This document shows positions 46,167 through 54,804 of a DNA stretch of 64,000 nt, in pieces (the stretch's first letter is position 1; every line of letters starts with the position of its first letter). Source of the DNA: Desulfovibrio mangrovi (GTDB lineage Bacteria; Desulfobacterota; Desulfovibrionia; Desulfovibrionales; Desulfovibrionaceae); assembly GCF_026230175.1 (NCBI RefSeq), contig NZ_CP104208.1:2170001-2234000 (forward strand). Direction: 5' to 3'. The translations under genes and the position numbers were made by a program. Below the pieces are notes generated by a model that was not told the DNA's origin, made no database searches, and saw only the letters and a program-made list of their open reading frames with translations.

Positions 46167-47024
46167 ATGAAACGTATACTGATAATTCTCAGCTTGCTAG
46201 GTGTGCTGTCAGCCGCTTGGATACCTGCTTCGCAGGCAGCAGTGCTACTGCCCCCCGATGTGTTCGGGTTGCAATATGACCAGTTCCGTTCATTCTCCAT
46301 TGCCCAAATGCTGTATGACGGCATTGTGAGTGGAGACCCATGGGACACCGCAGCCGGAACAGGCGGGCTGGATGTGCTGGCATACACCGGGGCCACAGGC
46401 CAGAATAACGTGAACGTAGGGATCGCTCCCAACCTGTATTCCTTCCCGGATCCGCTTGCAGCCCCGTCCGGGAGCACAAGCACTTTCTCGGGAATATGGG
46501 GGCTTGGCGGTACCATTTCAGTCGACTCGCTGTATGGCTATTTGCAGGACACGTTCGCCTCATCCATTCCTGTCTTCCTGTTCGACATGAACGAACCTGG
46601 AACGGCAGCCAAAAGGGACCTGCAGATAACAGCTGAAATCCGCATCATGGATGGCACAACAGTTGTGGACAGTTGGTCTTTTGACGGAATCAATGACGGC
46701 GTATACCAGTCCACCGCATGGGCAACCGCATACGGGCTGATCCCCTCTTTCTTTGACCCGACAACGCTCATCTCATCAAACCGCGGTAACGGTAAAGTCG
46801 ACTTCGTTGCTTACGCCATGGGTCTCGACCTGGCAGACTTCCAGGGAATGGGCTACACCTTTGAGGGTGAATTCAACATGCAGGGTCTGGACGGTTCCTT
46901 TGAAGAGCTGTACCTCACCGGTGCCTTTGCGCCCCCCACCACCATCCCCGAACCGGCAACCCTTCTGCTGATGGGGGCTGGCCTGCTGATAGCCACACTC
47001 GGCGCAGCGCTCAGGAAGCAGTAA
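46167..47024 (+). CDS. PEP-CTERM sorting-domain exported protein
   Basis: This is a 285-residue exported protein with signal peptide MKRILIILSLLGVLSAAWIPASQA. The mature region is Gly/Ser/Thr-rich and strand-rich with no enzyme motif. The C-terminus is the sorting signal: PEPATLLLMGAGLLIATLG followed by basic residues (RKQ). PEP-CTERM proteins are processed by an exosortase, usually in strains making extracellular polysaccharide. No exosortase gene is in this window. ATG 46167 with GGAGG upstream is preferred to TTG 46155. Confidence 0.88.
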   Translation: MKRILIILSLLGVLSAAWIPASQAAVLLPPDVFGLQYDQFRSFSIAQMLYDGIVSGDPWDTAAGTGGLDVLAYTGATGQNNVNVGIAPNLYSFPDPLAAPSGSTSTFSGIWGLGGTISVDSLYGYLQDTFASSIPVFLFDMNEPGTAAKRDLQITAEIRIMDGTTVVDSWSFDGINDGVYQSTAWATAYGLIPSFFDPTTLISSNRGNGKVDFVAYAMGLDLADFQGMGYTFEGEFNMQGLDGSFEELYLTGAFAPPTTIPEPATLLLMGAGLLIATLGAALRKQ

Positions 47025-47040
47025 CATTGTTGCAACTCAA

Positions 47041-47076
47041 AACGCCCTGCCGCCAGTTGGCCGCAGGGCGTTTTCT
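47041..47076 (+). terminator. terminator after PEP-CTERM gene
   Basis: Stem AACGCCCTGC / GCAGGGCGTT followed by TTCTATT. Confidence 0.83.
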
Positions 47077-47104
47077 ATTACGCGTACAATGGAATCCAAA
47101 AAGA

Positions 47105-47129
47105 AAAGCCCCTGCAAAGCAGGGGCTTT
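47105..47129. terminator. second hairpin, AAAGCCCCTGC stem
   Basis: A perfect eleven-pair stem AAAGCCCCTGC / GCAGGGGCTTT with three-base loop. It lies just left of the first tRNA-Ser 3'-end remnant and may mark the edge of the native chromosome. Confidence 0.7.
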
Positions 47130-47136
47130 GTCATCG

Positions 47137-47155
47137 TGGCGGAAGGGGTGAAATT
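47137..47155. other. tRNA-Ser 3'-end remnant (oldest att-like copy)
   Basis: TGGCGGAAGGGGTGAAATT matches the tRNA-Ser 3' end (TGGCGGAAGGGGTGAGATT) with one difference, in the same orientation as the copies at 49376 and 62343. After this the match stops. I read it as the outer attachment-site scar of an older insertion. Confidence 0.55.
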
Positions 47156-47344
47156 GGGAAGCAACCACACGCCACAAGGCAAAAACCTCGTGATCACATC
47201 ACATTATAAAAACAACTAAGACAACAACTCATTGTATTCATCGTTAGCTACCTAGCGGCTCCGAGATCAATGTTTATTTAGCTGGTCCTATAAATCGTTG
47301 TATTGTAGAGTGGCAAGATCCATATTGTCTTTAGGAGAGCTAAT

Positions 47345-48133
47345 ATGAAAAGCAAGCTACTCGTTATGGTTATATCTTTATTCATTTGCACCGGAATAAA
47401 CATACCTTCTTCGTACAGCCAAGAGCCTGACAAGCTTCACGTTATGGTAGATGACAATCCTCCATATAACTACGCAGAAGGAGGCGAACTGCGTGGAATC
47501 TCGACAGATTTACTCAGCCTGATCTTTAAGAAAATGGGCTTCCGTTTGCGCAAGGAAGACATTGAGTTCATACCTTGGGCGAGAGGCTACGAAGAGGCAC
47601 AGCGTAAGGCTGGCACATTGCTTTGTACTACAGCCCGCATTCCAGAACGAGAGAATCTTTTCAAGTGGGTTGGCCCCATTGGCGTAAGCCGTATTGCATT
47701 GCTTGCCCGCAAGGGGAGCGGAATTACAATTTCCAGCTTGAATGATGTTGCTCGATATGGTGTTGAAGTCGTCAAGAATGACACTGGTGAGATCATAGTG
47801 CTTCGTTCAAACATTCCAAAGAACCTTGTAGGACAATCACTTACAGTCTGGAGTTCTTTGTACAAGCTTCTTCATGGCGACGTTAAACTTGTAGCTTTCG
47901 ATGAAACTATTGCCAAGAGCGTTGTTGCCAGAATGGGACACGACATTGATGTCTTGGAGGTTGTCTACATACTTGGTGAAGAGAATTTGTATTACGCATT
48001 AAATCAACGATTCCAAGACAACTTCATCACAGAAATGCAGCAAACACTGGACGCCTTAAAACAACCAACCGCTAACAACCAAAGCGAGTACGAGCGCATC
48101 ATGAAAAAATACGGAATCAGCAGAGAGGATTAG
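47345..48133 (+). CDS. periplasmic solute-binding protein (family 3)
   Basis: This is a 262-residue exported protein; the signal peptide MKSKLLVMVISLFICTGINI is followed by SSYSQ. The mature start LHVMVDDNPPYNYAEGGELRGISTDLLSLIFKKMG is the family 3 fold used for amino acids and also for signalling sensors. Pairs such as WARGYEEAQRKAGTLLCTTARIPERENLFKWVGP are typical of the subgroup found alone, without transporter genes. None is adjacent here, so a sensory or orphan role is likely. It is AT-richer than the flanking chromosome and lies between two tRNA-Ser remnants. AGGAGAG precedes the ATG. Confidence 0.8.
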   Translation: MKSKLLVMVISLFICTGINIPSSYSQEPDKLHVMVDDNPPYNYAEGGELRGISTDLLSLIFKKMGFRLRKEDIEFIPWARGYEEAQRKAGTLLCTTARIPERENLFKWVGPIGVSRIALLARKGSGITISSLNDVARYGVEVVKNDTGEIIVLRSNIPKNLVGQSLTVWSSLYKLLHGDVKLVAFDETIAKSVVARMGHDIDVLEVVYILGEENLYYALNQRFQDNFITEMQQTLDALKQPTANNQSEYERIMKKYGISRED

Positions 48134-48380
48134 AACAAGACATACATGCCTACGACGCATTGAACCTGCAAATAAGCTCTATTCAATTACACCAATAATA
48201 GAAACACACAGACTCCATCCATGAGTCATGTAACATTACTAGCAGATACCTGTGATTCATCTGTCGCAACTGCTGTGCATCCAATAATTATTGCCCCCTC
48301 TCCCGACAACATGAAGGGCATTATCAGACAAGCGAAGCTTAAAACATAGCTAGTTGCTAGCCGCAGAAGGCAATAGAAAA

Positions 48381-48408
48381 TAAAAAAAGCCCGCCATGAG
48401 GCGAGCCT
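48381..48408 (-). terminator. terminator of RNA-binding protein gene
   Basis: On the minus strand AGGCTCGCC / GGCGGGCT with TCAT loop is followed by TTTTTT. Confidence 0.87.
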
Positions 48409-48430
48409 TCGAATCATAAGTCGAATCCGT

Positions 48431-48694
48431 TTAGTAGCGGAGACGGAAACCACGGGGCTGCGATTCATTAACCTTAATATTACGCCCCTGATAACTAGAG
48501 CCGTTGAGCGAGTTCATGGCATCTGCCGAACCTGCGGTTCCCATTTCAACATAACCAAACCCACGGGACTGACCAGTTTCACGATCCTGAACTACACGCG
48601 CGGAGACAACTGCCCCATATTTAGAAAAAAGAGCGTGAAGGTCGTTATTAGTACATTTCCAAGACAGGTTCCCGACATAAAAATTCTTATTCAA
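48431..48694 (-). CDS. small RRM-domain RNA-binding protein
   Basis: This is an 87-residue single RNA recognition motif. RNP2 is FYVGNLS near the start and RNP1 is RGFGYVEM near residue 45, both with the aromatic residues that stack on RNA bases. A short tail (ESQPRGFRLRY) replaces the longer Gly/Arg tail of cyanobacterial relatives. Such proteins are often cold-induced. The start is a TTG at 48694 with GGAG seven bases upstream; no ATG or GTG fits. A long AT-rich leader lies before it, as expected for a cold-regulated message, and a clear terminator ends the gene. Confidence 0.87.
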   Translation of the reverse strand: MNKNFYVGNLSWKCTNNDLHALFSKYGAVVSARVVQDRETGQSRGFGYVEMGTAGSADAMNSLNGSSYQGRNIKVNESQPRGFRLRY

Positions 48695-49039
48695 AAAAAC
48701 TCCAAAAAATTAAGATACCCCGACTAACTACAGGGAATTCATGCAAACAAAATCTGCATACATATTCAAACAATTACACAATAAATACACAAAACATTCA
48801 CGGCTGTCAACAGCTATTTTCAATTTAATTTAACTCAAACTACAACTCAGCAAAAAACACAATACATTTCTTATAAAACCACATCATTGTTCGCATATTA
48901 CGAAACATTTTTCGCAATACGCCACCCCTTACACCAAAATATCCATCTAACCATATAATTTTGCAAAATGCATGAGCACATTATGTTACCTTATGCCACA
49001 CATACTATTACACAATATATAATCGGCACAGCATCCACG
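48695..49039. other. AT-rich gap without gene
   Basis: About 345 bases, markedly AT-rich with runs of CA- and A-rich sequence. It holds the leader of the RRM gene on the minus strand; otherwise nothing coding is visible. Confidence 0.6.
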
Positions 49040-49340
49040 TGACACCCAAAGAAAACAATGATGGCATTACCCATCATCTTCCAGAACTGCAAACACATCC
49101 CTGCACAGCCCCAGATGTAAGCACGAACGGACTCCAGAACAGACAGGACTTCACACCGATCTCGAAGCCCACAACCTGCCCCTGGGCAACCTATAGATGG
49201 TACACCCTCCAGGCAGACAGAACTCGATCATGGGCCAGCTGAACACTGAAACAGGTATGGGAGAGCTAAAAATGACAAGGCTTGCACCTCACATTGCGTA
49301 CCACCCAGATGTTCCAAGGCGGTCCAATTGACGTACAAGC
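49040..49340 (-). pseudogene. decayed start of a second tRNA-Ser integrase gene
   Basis: The minus strand carries a frameshifted relative of the first codons of the integrase at 60507-62273. The frame LFQACTSIGPPWNIWVVRNVRCKP here pairs with LFQACTAAGLPWDTLVVHNARCKP there. Further on, in shifted frames, LPYLFQ and CLPGGCTIYRLPRGRL resemble YLLQ and IRLPEDVVPYFGRKE. A stop follows CKPCHF. The nucleotide match, including the 100 bases between gene and tRNA end, is roughly four bases in five by eye. The left limit is vague. Confidence 0.55.
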
Positions 49341-49370
49341 CTGAAAAAGATTGCCATTAAAGGCAGTTAT

Positions 49371-49400
49371 GAGCGATGGCGGAAGGGGTGAGATTCGAAC
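49371..49400. other. left attachment site (tRNA-Ser 3' end, direct repeat)
   Basis: Thirty bases, GAGCGATGGCGGAAGGGGTG then AGATTCGAAC, are identical to 62337-62366, where the second half is the 3' end of the intact tRNA-Ser. They bound the intact element of about 13 kb. Confidence 0.8.
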
Positions 49401-49631
49401 ATCACCCTTGTACCACACTCGAAAATACCATGGAATCTCAGCCCTGTACGAAATTAAGGGGATGGGTTCCAGTCGATGTGTTCCACACGCTTGTACCATA
49501 CCTTCTGGGCAATTTGGAAGCCTGTTTAACGCACCTCGTCCCCCAGCTAACAACCCCCTGATACTGCTTTATTTGTTTGCCTGTATGCTGTAGGTTCCTT
49601 AAGGCTTCGTTCAACCAGCCGAGGAGTGACT

Positions 49632-52600
49632 ATGCACGAGGCAGCCGAGACCATAACGTCCCCGAATTTCTGGTTCCTTGCTGAACACGACGAACTGCTC
49701 CTGAAGTGCGCCGCACAAGCAGAGCGCCTTGTATTCAGTGATGCTAACGCCGCACTCTTCAAAATCCGGCTCTTCAGCGAGTTGCTCGCCCAGCAAATTG
49801 CCGCCCGTTCCGGCATAGCCATTTACGAGGAAGACACCGCCGTAAAGGTACTTCGCAAGCTGGATGACGAAGGCGTACTCAGCCCAAAGATAAACCAGAT
49901 TTTCCACATCCTCAGAAAAGCTGGCAACATCGCCGTTCATGGCCTCGAAGGCGAAGAACAGAATGCGTTGGATGCCCTTCGTTTTTCCAGGATTCTTGCA
50001 ACTTGGTTCCATAAGGTTTTCGGGAAGGATAAGGAGTTTGAACCTGGCCCCTTCCTTCCTCCCCCAAAGCCGACTCAGGCTGATGCTGCTCTTGCAGCCG
50101 AACTGGAACGACTCAAGCAGAAGCTTGCCGAAACGGAAGAGGCACAACAGGCCGCCCTCAAAAAGGCGGAAGTAGCATACCTGCACCTCGCTGAGAAAGA
50201 GTCTCTGCTTCAGGAAAGCAAGCAACAGCAGGACGAAGCAAAGCGCTCGTTTGCCCTTCGCGTTGAAGAACTTCGCATTCAGGCAACCAAAAAATCCAAG
50301 ACCGAGATCGACAGCACAAAGCAAGCCCTGAATCAGGTTGGCGAAGCCTCTGTTGACCTAGACGAAGCAGACACCCGGAAGATCATCGATGCACAACTCC
50401 GTGATGCCGGATGGGAAGCAGACTCTACCCACCTCACATACCAGGCCGGAGTTCGCCCGCAAAAGGGAAAAAACCTCGCCATTGCCGAATGGCCTACCAA
50501 GTCTGGCCCAGCGGACTACGTGCTTTTTGTCGGCCTTACACCTGTAGCCACTGTCGAAGCCAAACGCCGGAACAAAGATGTTTCGTCAGCCCTGAAACAG
50601 GCACAACGCTACAGCAAAGACTACACCGTGCGAGGAGAAGAAACCCTCCCGGAAGGCAGCGCCTGGGACGGGCATGTCCTTCCCTTCCTGTTTTCCGCCA
50701 ATGGCCGCCCATTCCTCAAACAGCTCCGCACCAAGAGCGGCATATGGTTCAGAGATGCTAGGGTTACAACCAACATCTCTCGTCCTCTTGTAGGCTGGCC
50801 TACGCCGGAAGGCCTCATGGAACTATTGGGGCAGGACATTCCCGCTGCGGATGCAAGCCTGGAAACGAATTCCTCAGACTATCTGGATCTTCGCTATTAC
50901 CAGCACGATGCCATCCGGGCAGTCGAAGCTGCCATTGCCGAAGGGCAACGGAACATACTCACGGCCATGGCAACAGGCACAGGGAAAACCCGAACCTGTA
51001 TCGGCCTGGTGTACCGATTCTGCAAAGCGAAGAGATTCCGCCGTGTGCTCTTTCTGGTCGACAGAACATCACTGGGCGAACAGACCGCAGACGCATTCAA
51101 GGACTTCCGGCTTGAGAGCCACCAGACCTTCAACGAAATATACGACGTGAAGGAAATCGGAGACGTAAAGCCGGACAAGGATACGAGACTCCAAATTGCC
51201 ACCATCCAGGGGATGGTCAAGCGTCTGCTCTTCCCTGCGGACGGTGACACTCCCTTGCCCGTTGACCAGTATGACTGCATCATCGTGGACGAATGCCATC
51301 GGGGCTACAATCTCGACAAGGATATGAGCGATACGGAACTCACCTTCCGCAGTGAAAGCGACTACATTTCCAAATACAGCCGCGTCCTCGACCATTTCGA
51401 TGCTGTCCGTATCGGCCTCACGGCCACACCAGCGCTGCACACGACCGACCTCTTCGGCAAGCCTGTATACACGTACTCCTACCGCCAGGCTGTCATTGAC
51501 GGCTACCTTGTGGATCATGAACCGCCCATTCGCATCGTTACCGAACTGGCGGAGGATGGCATCACATGGAAGGCCGGGCAGGACATTGACATTTTCGACG
51601 CACACAGCGGCGAAGTGGATACATGGAACCTGGCGGATGAAGTCTCCGTTGAAATTGACGAGTTCAACAAACGCGTCATCACAGAACCGTTCAACAAAGT
51701 TGTCTGCGGCCAGCTTGCAAAGCACCTAGACCCGACACTGGATGGAAAGACCCTCATCTTCTGCGCTACGGACAGCCATGCCGACATGGTTGTTGACCTG
51801 CTTAAGCAGGCCTTTGCATCCGAGTATGGCGAGGTGGAAGATGATGCTGTGATCAAGATAACGGGCAATTCGGATAAGCCGTTGCAGCTCATCCGCTGCT
51901 TTAAAAATGAACGACTTCCGAATGTCGTCGTCACGGTTGACCTCTTGACCACAGGCATAGACGTACCGGAAATTTGCAACCTTGTTTTCCTGCGGAGAGT
52001 CAGAAGCCGCATTCTGTATGAGCAGATGCTGGGCAGAGCAACACGCCTGTGCGACGACATCGGCAAGGAGTGGTTCCGCATCTTCGACGCCGTAGACCTA
52101 TACTCTGCTTTGCAGGACTACACCGAGATGAAACCTGTTGTGCAGACTGTATCCGTCACCTTCCAGCAGCTTATTTCCGAATTGGAAGGAACCACGGATG
52201 ATAACGTGCGGCAAACCATCGTCAACCAGTTCCGCGCCAAGTTCCAGCGCAAGAAGCGCCTGATTAAGGATGATGCCCTTGAGAAGTTCCAGACGCTCAC
52301 AGGGCATGCACCGCAGGCCTTTGCTGACCAACTTGGGGGCAAGGATATTTCCAGCACCACAGCCATGCTTCTCGGCCCTCAAGGCCTTGGTGCGTTCCTG
52401 GATGGTATCCGATCCGACATGAGAGGCAAGCAACTCATCTCCCATCATGAGGATAAACTCCGGCGTGAGGAACGCGGCTACGGTACGGCTAACAAACCGG
52501 AAGACTACCTGGAATCCTTCCGGCAATTCATTCTGAACAATCAAAACGATATTGCCGCCCTCAAGGTTGTTCTGCAACGCCCAGGCGAACTCACCCGCCA

Positions 52601-53000
52601 GCAACTGAAGGAGCTTAAGCAACTCCTTGACGAGCACCAGTATTCTGAGGTCAAACTGCGCACCGCGTGGCGCGAGTCTAAGAATCAGGACATCGCTGCT
52701 TCCATCATAGGATTCATCCGCCAGTTAGCCCTTGGCTCACCGCTCATGTCATATGAAGAACGTGTGGACAGGGCTATGAAGCGCATCCTTTCAAGCCGCC
52801 AGTGGACAGCCCCACAACGACAATGGCTGAACCGAATTGGTGAGCAGATGCGCAAAGAGATCATCGTGGATCGCGAAGCCCTCAACAGCGGACAATTCCA
52901 GGCCAACGGTGGCTTCCCAAGATTAAACAAGGTGTTTGATGGCAGAATGGAAGAAGTTTTAAACGAGATCAATAAAGCCCTATGGGCTGAAGCTGGATAG
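49632..53000 (+). CDS. hsdR: type I restriction endonuclease subunit HsdR
   Basis: This is a 1122-residue motor and nuclease subunit. An N-terminal DUF4145-like helical domain (ending KAGNIAVHG) is followed by a coiled segment and the nuclease domain at about 245-320, with the PD-(D/E)xK residues in GPADYVLF and VATVEAKR. The helicase has Walker A ATGTGKT (about 445), DECH (about 552), and the motif VTVDLLTTGIDVPEICNLVF with a Q-x-x-GRATR end. DNA is translocated with ATP and cut far from the site. ATG 49632 with GAGGAG upstream is chosen over GTG 49626. It is the first gene of the operon. Confidence 0.95.
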   Translation: MHEAAETITSPNFWFLAEHDELLLKCAAQAERLVFSDANAALFKIRLFSELLAQQIAARSGIAIYEEDTAVKVLRKLDDEGVLSPKINQIFHILRKAGNIAVHGLEGEEQNALDALRFSRILATWFHKVFGKDKEFEPGPFLPPPKPTQADAALAAELERLKQKLAETEEAQQAALKKAEVAYLHLAEKESLLQESKQQQDEAKRSFALRVEELRIQATKKSKTEIDSTKQALNQVGEASVDLDEADTRKIIDAQLRDAGWEADSTHLTYQAGVRPQKGKNLAIAEWPTKSGPADYVLFVGLTPVATVEAKRRNKDVSSALKQAQRYSKDYTVRGEETLPEGSAWDGHVLPFLFSANGRPFLKQLRTKSGIWFRDARVTTNISRPLVGWPTPEGLMELLGQDIPAADASLETNSSDYLDLRYYQHDAIRAVEAAIAEGQRNILTAMATGTGKTRTCIGLVYRFCKAKRFRRVLFLVDRTSLGEQTADAFKDFRLESHQTFNEIYDVKEIGDVKPDKDTRLQIATIQGMVKRLLFPADGDTPLPVDQYDCIIVDECHRGYNLDKDMSDTELTFRSESDYISKYSRVLDHFDAVRIGLTATPALHTTDLFGKPVYTYSYRQAVIDGYLVDHEPPIRIVTELAEDGITWKAGQDIDIFDAHSGEVDTWNLADEVSVEIDEFNKRVITEPFNKVVCGQLAKHLDPTLDGKTLIFCATDSHADMVVDLLKQAFASEYGEVEDDAVIKITGNSDKPLQLIRCFKNERLPNVVVTVDLLTTGIDVPEICNLVFLRRVRSRILYEQMLGRATRLCDDIGKEWFRIFDAVDLYSALQDYTEMKPVVQTVSVTFQQLISELEGTTDDNVRQTIVNQFRAKFQRKKRLIKDDALEKFQTLTGHAPQAFADQLGGKDISSTTAMLLGPQGLGAFLDGIRSDMRGKQLISHHEDKLRREERGYGTANKPEDYLESFRQFILNNQNDIAALKVVLQRPGELTRQQLKELKQLLDEHQYSEVKLRTAWRESKNQDIAASIIGFIRQLALGSPLMSYEERVDRAMKRILSSRQWTAPQRQWLNRIGEQMRKEIIVDREALNSGQFQANGGFPRLNKVFDGRMEEVLNEINKALWAEAG

Positions 53001-53003
53001 TGC

Positions 53004-53360
53004 ATGATGTGTAAGAAGTCACTTAATAGAATTCTATGCACTGTTGTGATAGGCATTATACCAATATTTGCATATTTATCCTTTCTTCACTACTTCGGAA
53101 CCTCCATCGAGAACAAACTTATTAATGAGTGTGCCCTCATATATATTGGAGTAGTGACAGGACTATGCTGCAACTTTTTATTCTACATATTCACTCAAGA
53201 GTTTGCAATAAAGATACACAAATCTAATAACATGATGCATATAGAATTCGGCAAAGACTTTTCTTGCGTGCACAAAGCAAGAATAATGATACACTACAAG
53301 AACGATAACGGCTCAGCAGAGTGCTTTGACTACATCGTTCGAGACAATACAAAATCGTAA
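53004..53360 (+). CDS. small membrane protein inserted between hsdR and hsdM
   Basis: This is a 118-residue protein with two hydrophobic helices (ILCTVVIGIIPIFAYLSFL and ALIYIGVVTGLCCNFLFYIF), then a cytoplasmic part of about 45 residues ending with YIVRDNTKS. It begins three bases after the hsdR stop and ends seven bases before hsdM. Its codons are visibly AT-richer than the neighbouring hsd genes, suggesting a separate origin. Two-helix proteins with a short soluble part occur as effectors or toxins in defence loci, but no family is recognised here. Confidence 0.6.
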   Translation: MMCKKSLNRILCTVVIGIIPIFAYLSFLHYFGTSIENKLINECALIYIGVVTGLCCNFLFYIFTQEFAIKIHKSNNMMHIEFGKDFSCVHKARIMIHYKNDNGSAECFDYIVRDNTKS

Positions 53361-53367
53361 TCATATC

Positions 53368-54804
53368 ATGAACACTACAACCGACATAGTCCAGCAACTC
53401 TGGAAGCTCTGCAACACCCTTTGGGGTGACGGCGTTACTTACCATCAGTACGTAAACGAACTGACCTACCTCCTCTTCCTCAAAATGGCGGAGGAGACTC
53501 AGACTGAACACCAAATTCCAGAAGAATACCGCTGGAAGAAGCTCGTCAAACAGGACGGGGTTGAGCAACTTGTCTTTTACAAGAAGATGCTCATTGACCT
53601 TGGCACCAGTGGTTCAAAGCTTGTGCAGGATATTTTCGCCAACGCAACCAGCTTCATCCAGCAGCCGAAGAATCTGCGTAGGCTTGTGGACGCCATCGAC
53701 AAGCTTGATTGGTACAGTGCAAGAGAAGAAGGCCTTGGCGACCTGTATGAAGGCCTTCTGGAAAAGAACGCCACGGAATCGAAGCGCGGAGCTGGTCAGT
53801 ACTTCACACCTCGACGACTGATTGAATCCATGGTGGACCTGATGCAGCCGAAGCCCGGCGAAATCATCCAAGACCCGGCAGTAGGTACGGGAGGCTTCCT
53901 GATCAATGCTGACAGGTACATCAAGGAACGCACGGACGACCTCTTCACCCTGAAAGAGCGTGAGCAGAACTTCCAACGCCGCGAAGCCTTCCAGGGCATC
54001 GAGCTGGTGCAGGACGTGCATCGCCTCTGCCTGATGAACCTCATGCTGCATGGCTTGGAAACGCCTGTTTTCCCTGGCGACACGCTCGGCCCGCAGGGCG
54101 CATCCATGGCAAAAGCAGACCTTATCCTCACCAACCCGCCCTTCGGCACTGCAACAGGCGGAGGCCATACCCGCCGGGATGACTTCACTTACCCCACCAA
54201 CAACCGCCAGCTTGCCTTTTTGCAGCACATCTACCGAGGCCTGAAGCCCGGTGGTCGTGCGGCAGTGGTGCTGCCCGACAACGTATTGTTTGAAGACAAC
54301 ACAGGCCGCAGCATCCGCATCGACCTGATGGAGAAGTGCAACCTGCACACGATCCTCCGCTTGCCCACAGGCATTTTCTACGCCCAGGGGGTGAAGACCA
54401 ACGTGCTCTTCTTCCAGCGAGGAGAAACCGACAAGGGCAACACCAAGGCAACATGGTTCTACGATCTGCGAACCAACATGCCCAGCTTCGGCAAGCGCAC
54501 CCCGCTTACCCGCGCCCACTTTGCCGAGTTTGAAGCCTGCTACGGTGGTGACCCTAACGGCAACGCCAAGCGTGTTGACCAAGGCGAAGAAGGGCGTTTC
54601 CGCTGCTTCACTCGCGAAGATCTTGCCAAGCGCAATGACAATCTGGACATCACCTGGCTGCGCGATGAAAACGCCGACCACGCCGACGACCTGCCTGAAC
54701 CGGAAATATTGGCTGCCGAGATCATGGATCAGCTTGGGATTGCCATGCAGGAAATGGTAGAGTTGAAGGCTATGCTGGAGAATTGCGGGGAATTGAATGA
54801 CTAA
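53368..54804 (+). CDS. hsdM: type I DNA methyltransferase subunit HsdM
   Basis: This is a 478-residue N6-adenine methyltransferase. The N-terminal helical domain (QQLWKLCNTLWGDGVTYHQYVNELTYLLFLKMAEE) is standard. The SAM site includes GQYFTPRRLI and DPAVGTGGFLI (about 143-175), and the catalytic motif is NPPF (about 255). I chose ATG 53368 since homology starts there; a longer frame from 53326 overlaps the small membrane-protein gene. The stop overlaps hsdS by eight bases. Confidence 0.95.
   Translation: MNTTTDIVQQLWKLCNTLWGDGVTYHQYVNELTYLLFLKMAEETQTEHQIPEEYRWKKLVKQDGVEQLVFYKKMLIDLGTSGSKLVQDIFANATSFIQQPKNLRRLVDAIDKLDWYSAREEGLGDLYEGLLEKNATESKRGAGQYFTPRRLIESMVDLMQPKPGEIIQDPAVGTGGFLINADRYIKERTDDLFTLKEREQNFQRREAFQGIELVQDVHRLCLMNLMLHGLETPVFPGDTLGPQGASMAKADLILTNPPFGTATGGGHTRRDDFTYPTNNRQLAFLQHIYRGLKPGGRAAVVLPDNVLFEDNTGRSIRIDLMEKCNLHTILRLPTGIFYAQGVKTNVLFFQRGETDKGNTKATWFYDLRTNMPSFGKRTPLTRAHFAEFEACYGGDPNGNAKRVDQGEEGRFRCFTREDLAKRNDNLDITWLRDENADHADDLPEPEILAAEIMDQLGIAMQEMVELKAMLENCGELND

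Noticed and set aside
48226-48468. 80-codon minus-strand frame overlapping the RRM gene end
   Set aside because: It runs across the RRM terminator and overlaps the RRM coding end in another frame.
49626-49631. GTG start of hsdR six bases upstream
   Set aside because: The ATG at 49632 has better spacing from GAGGAG, although the GTG cannot be excluded.
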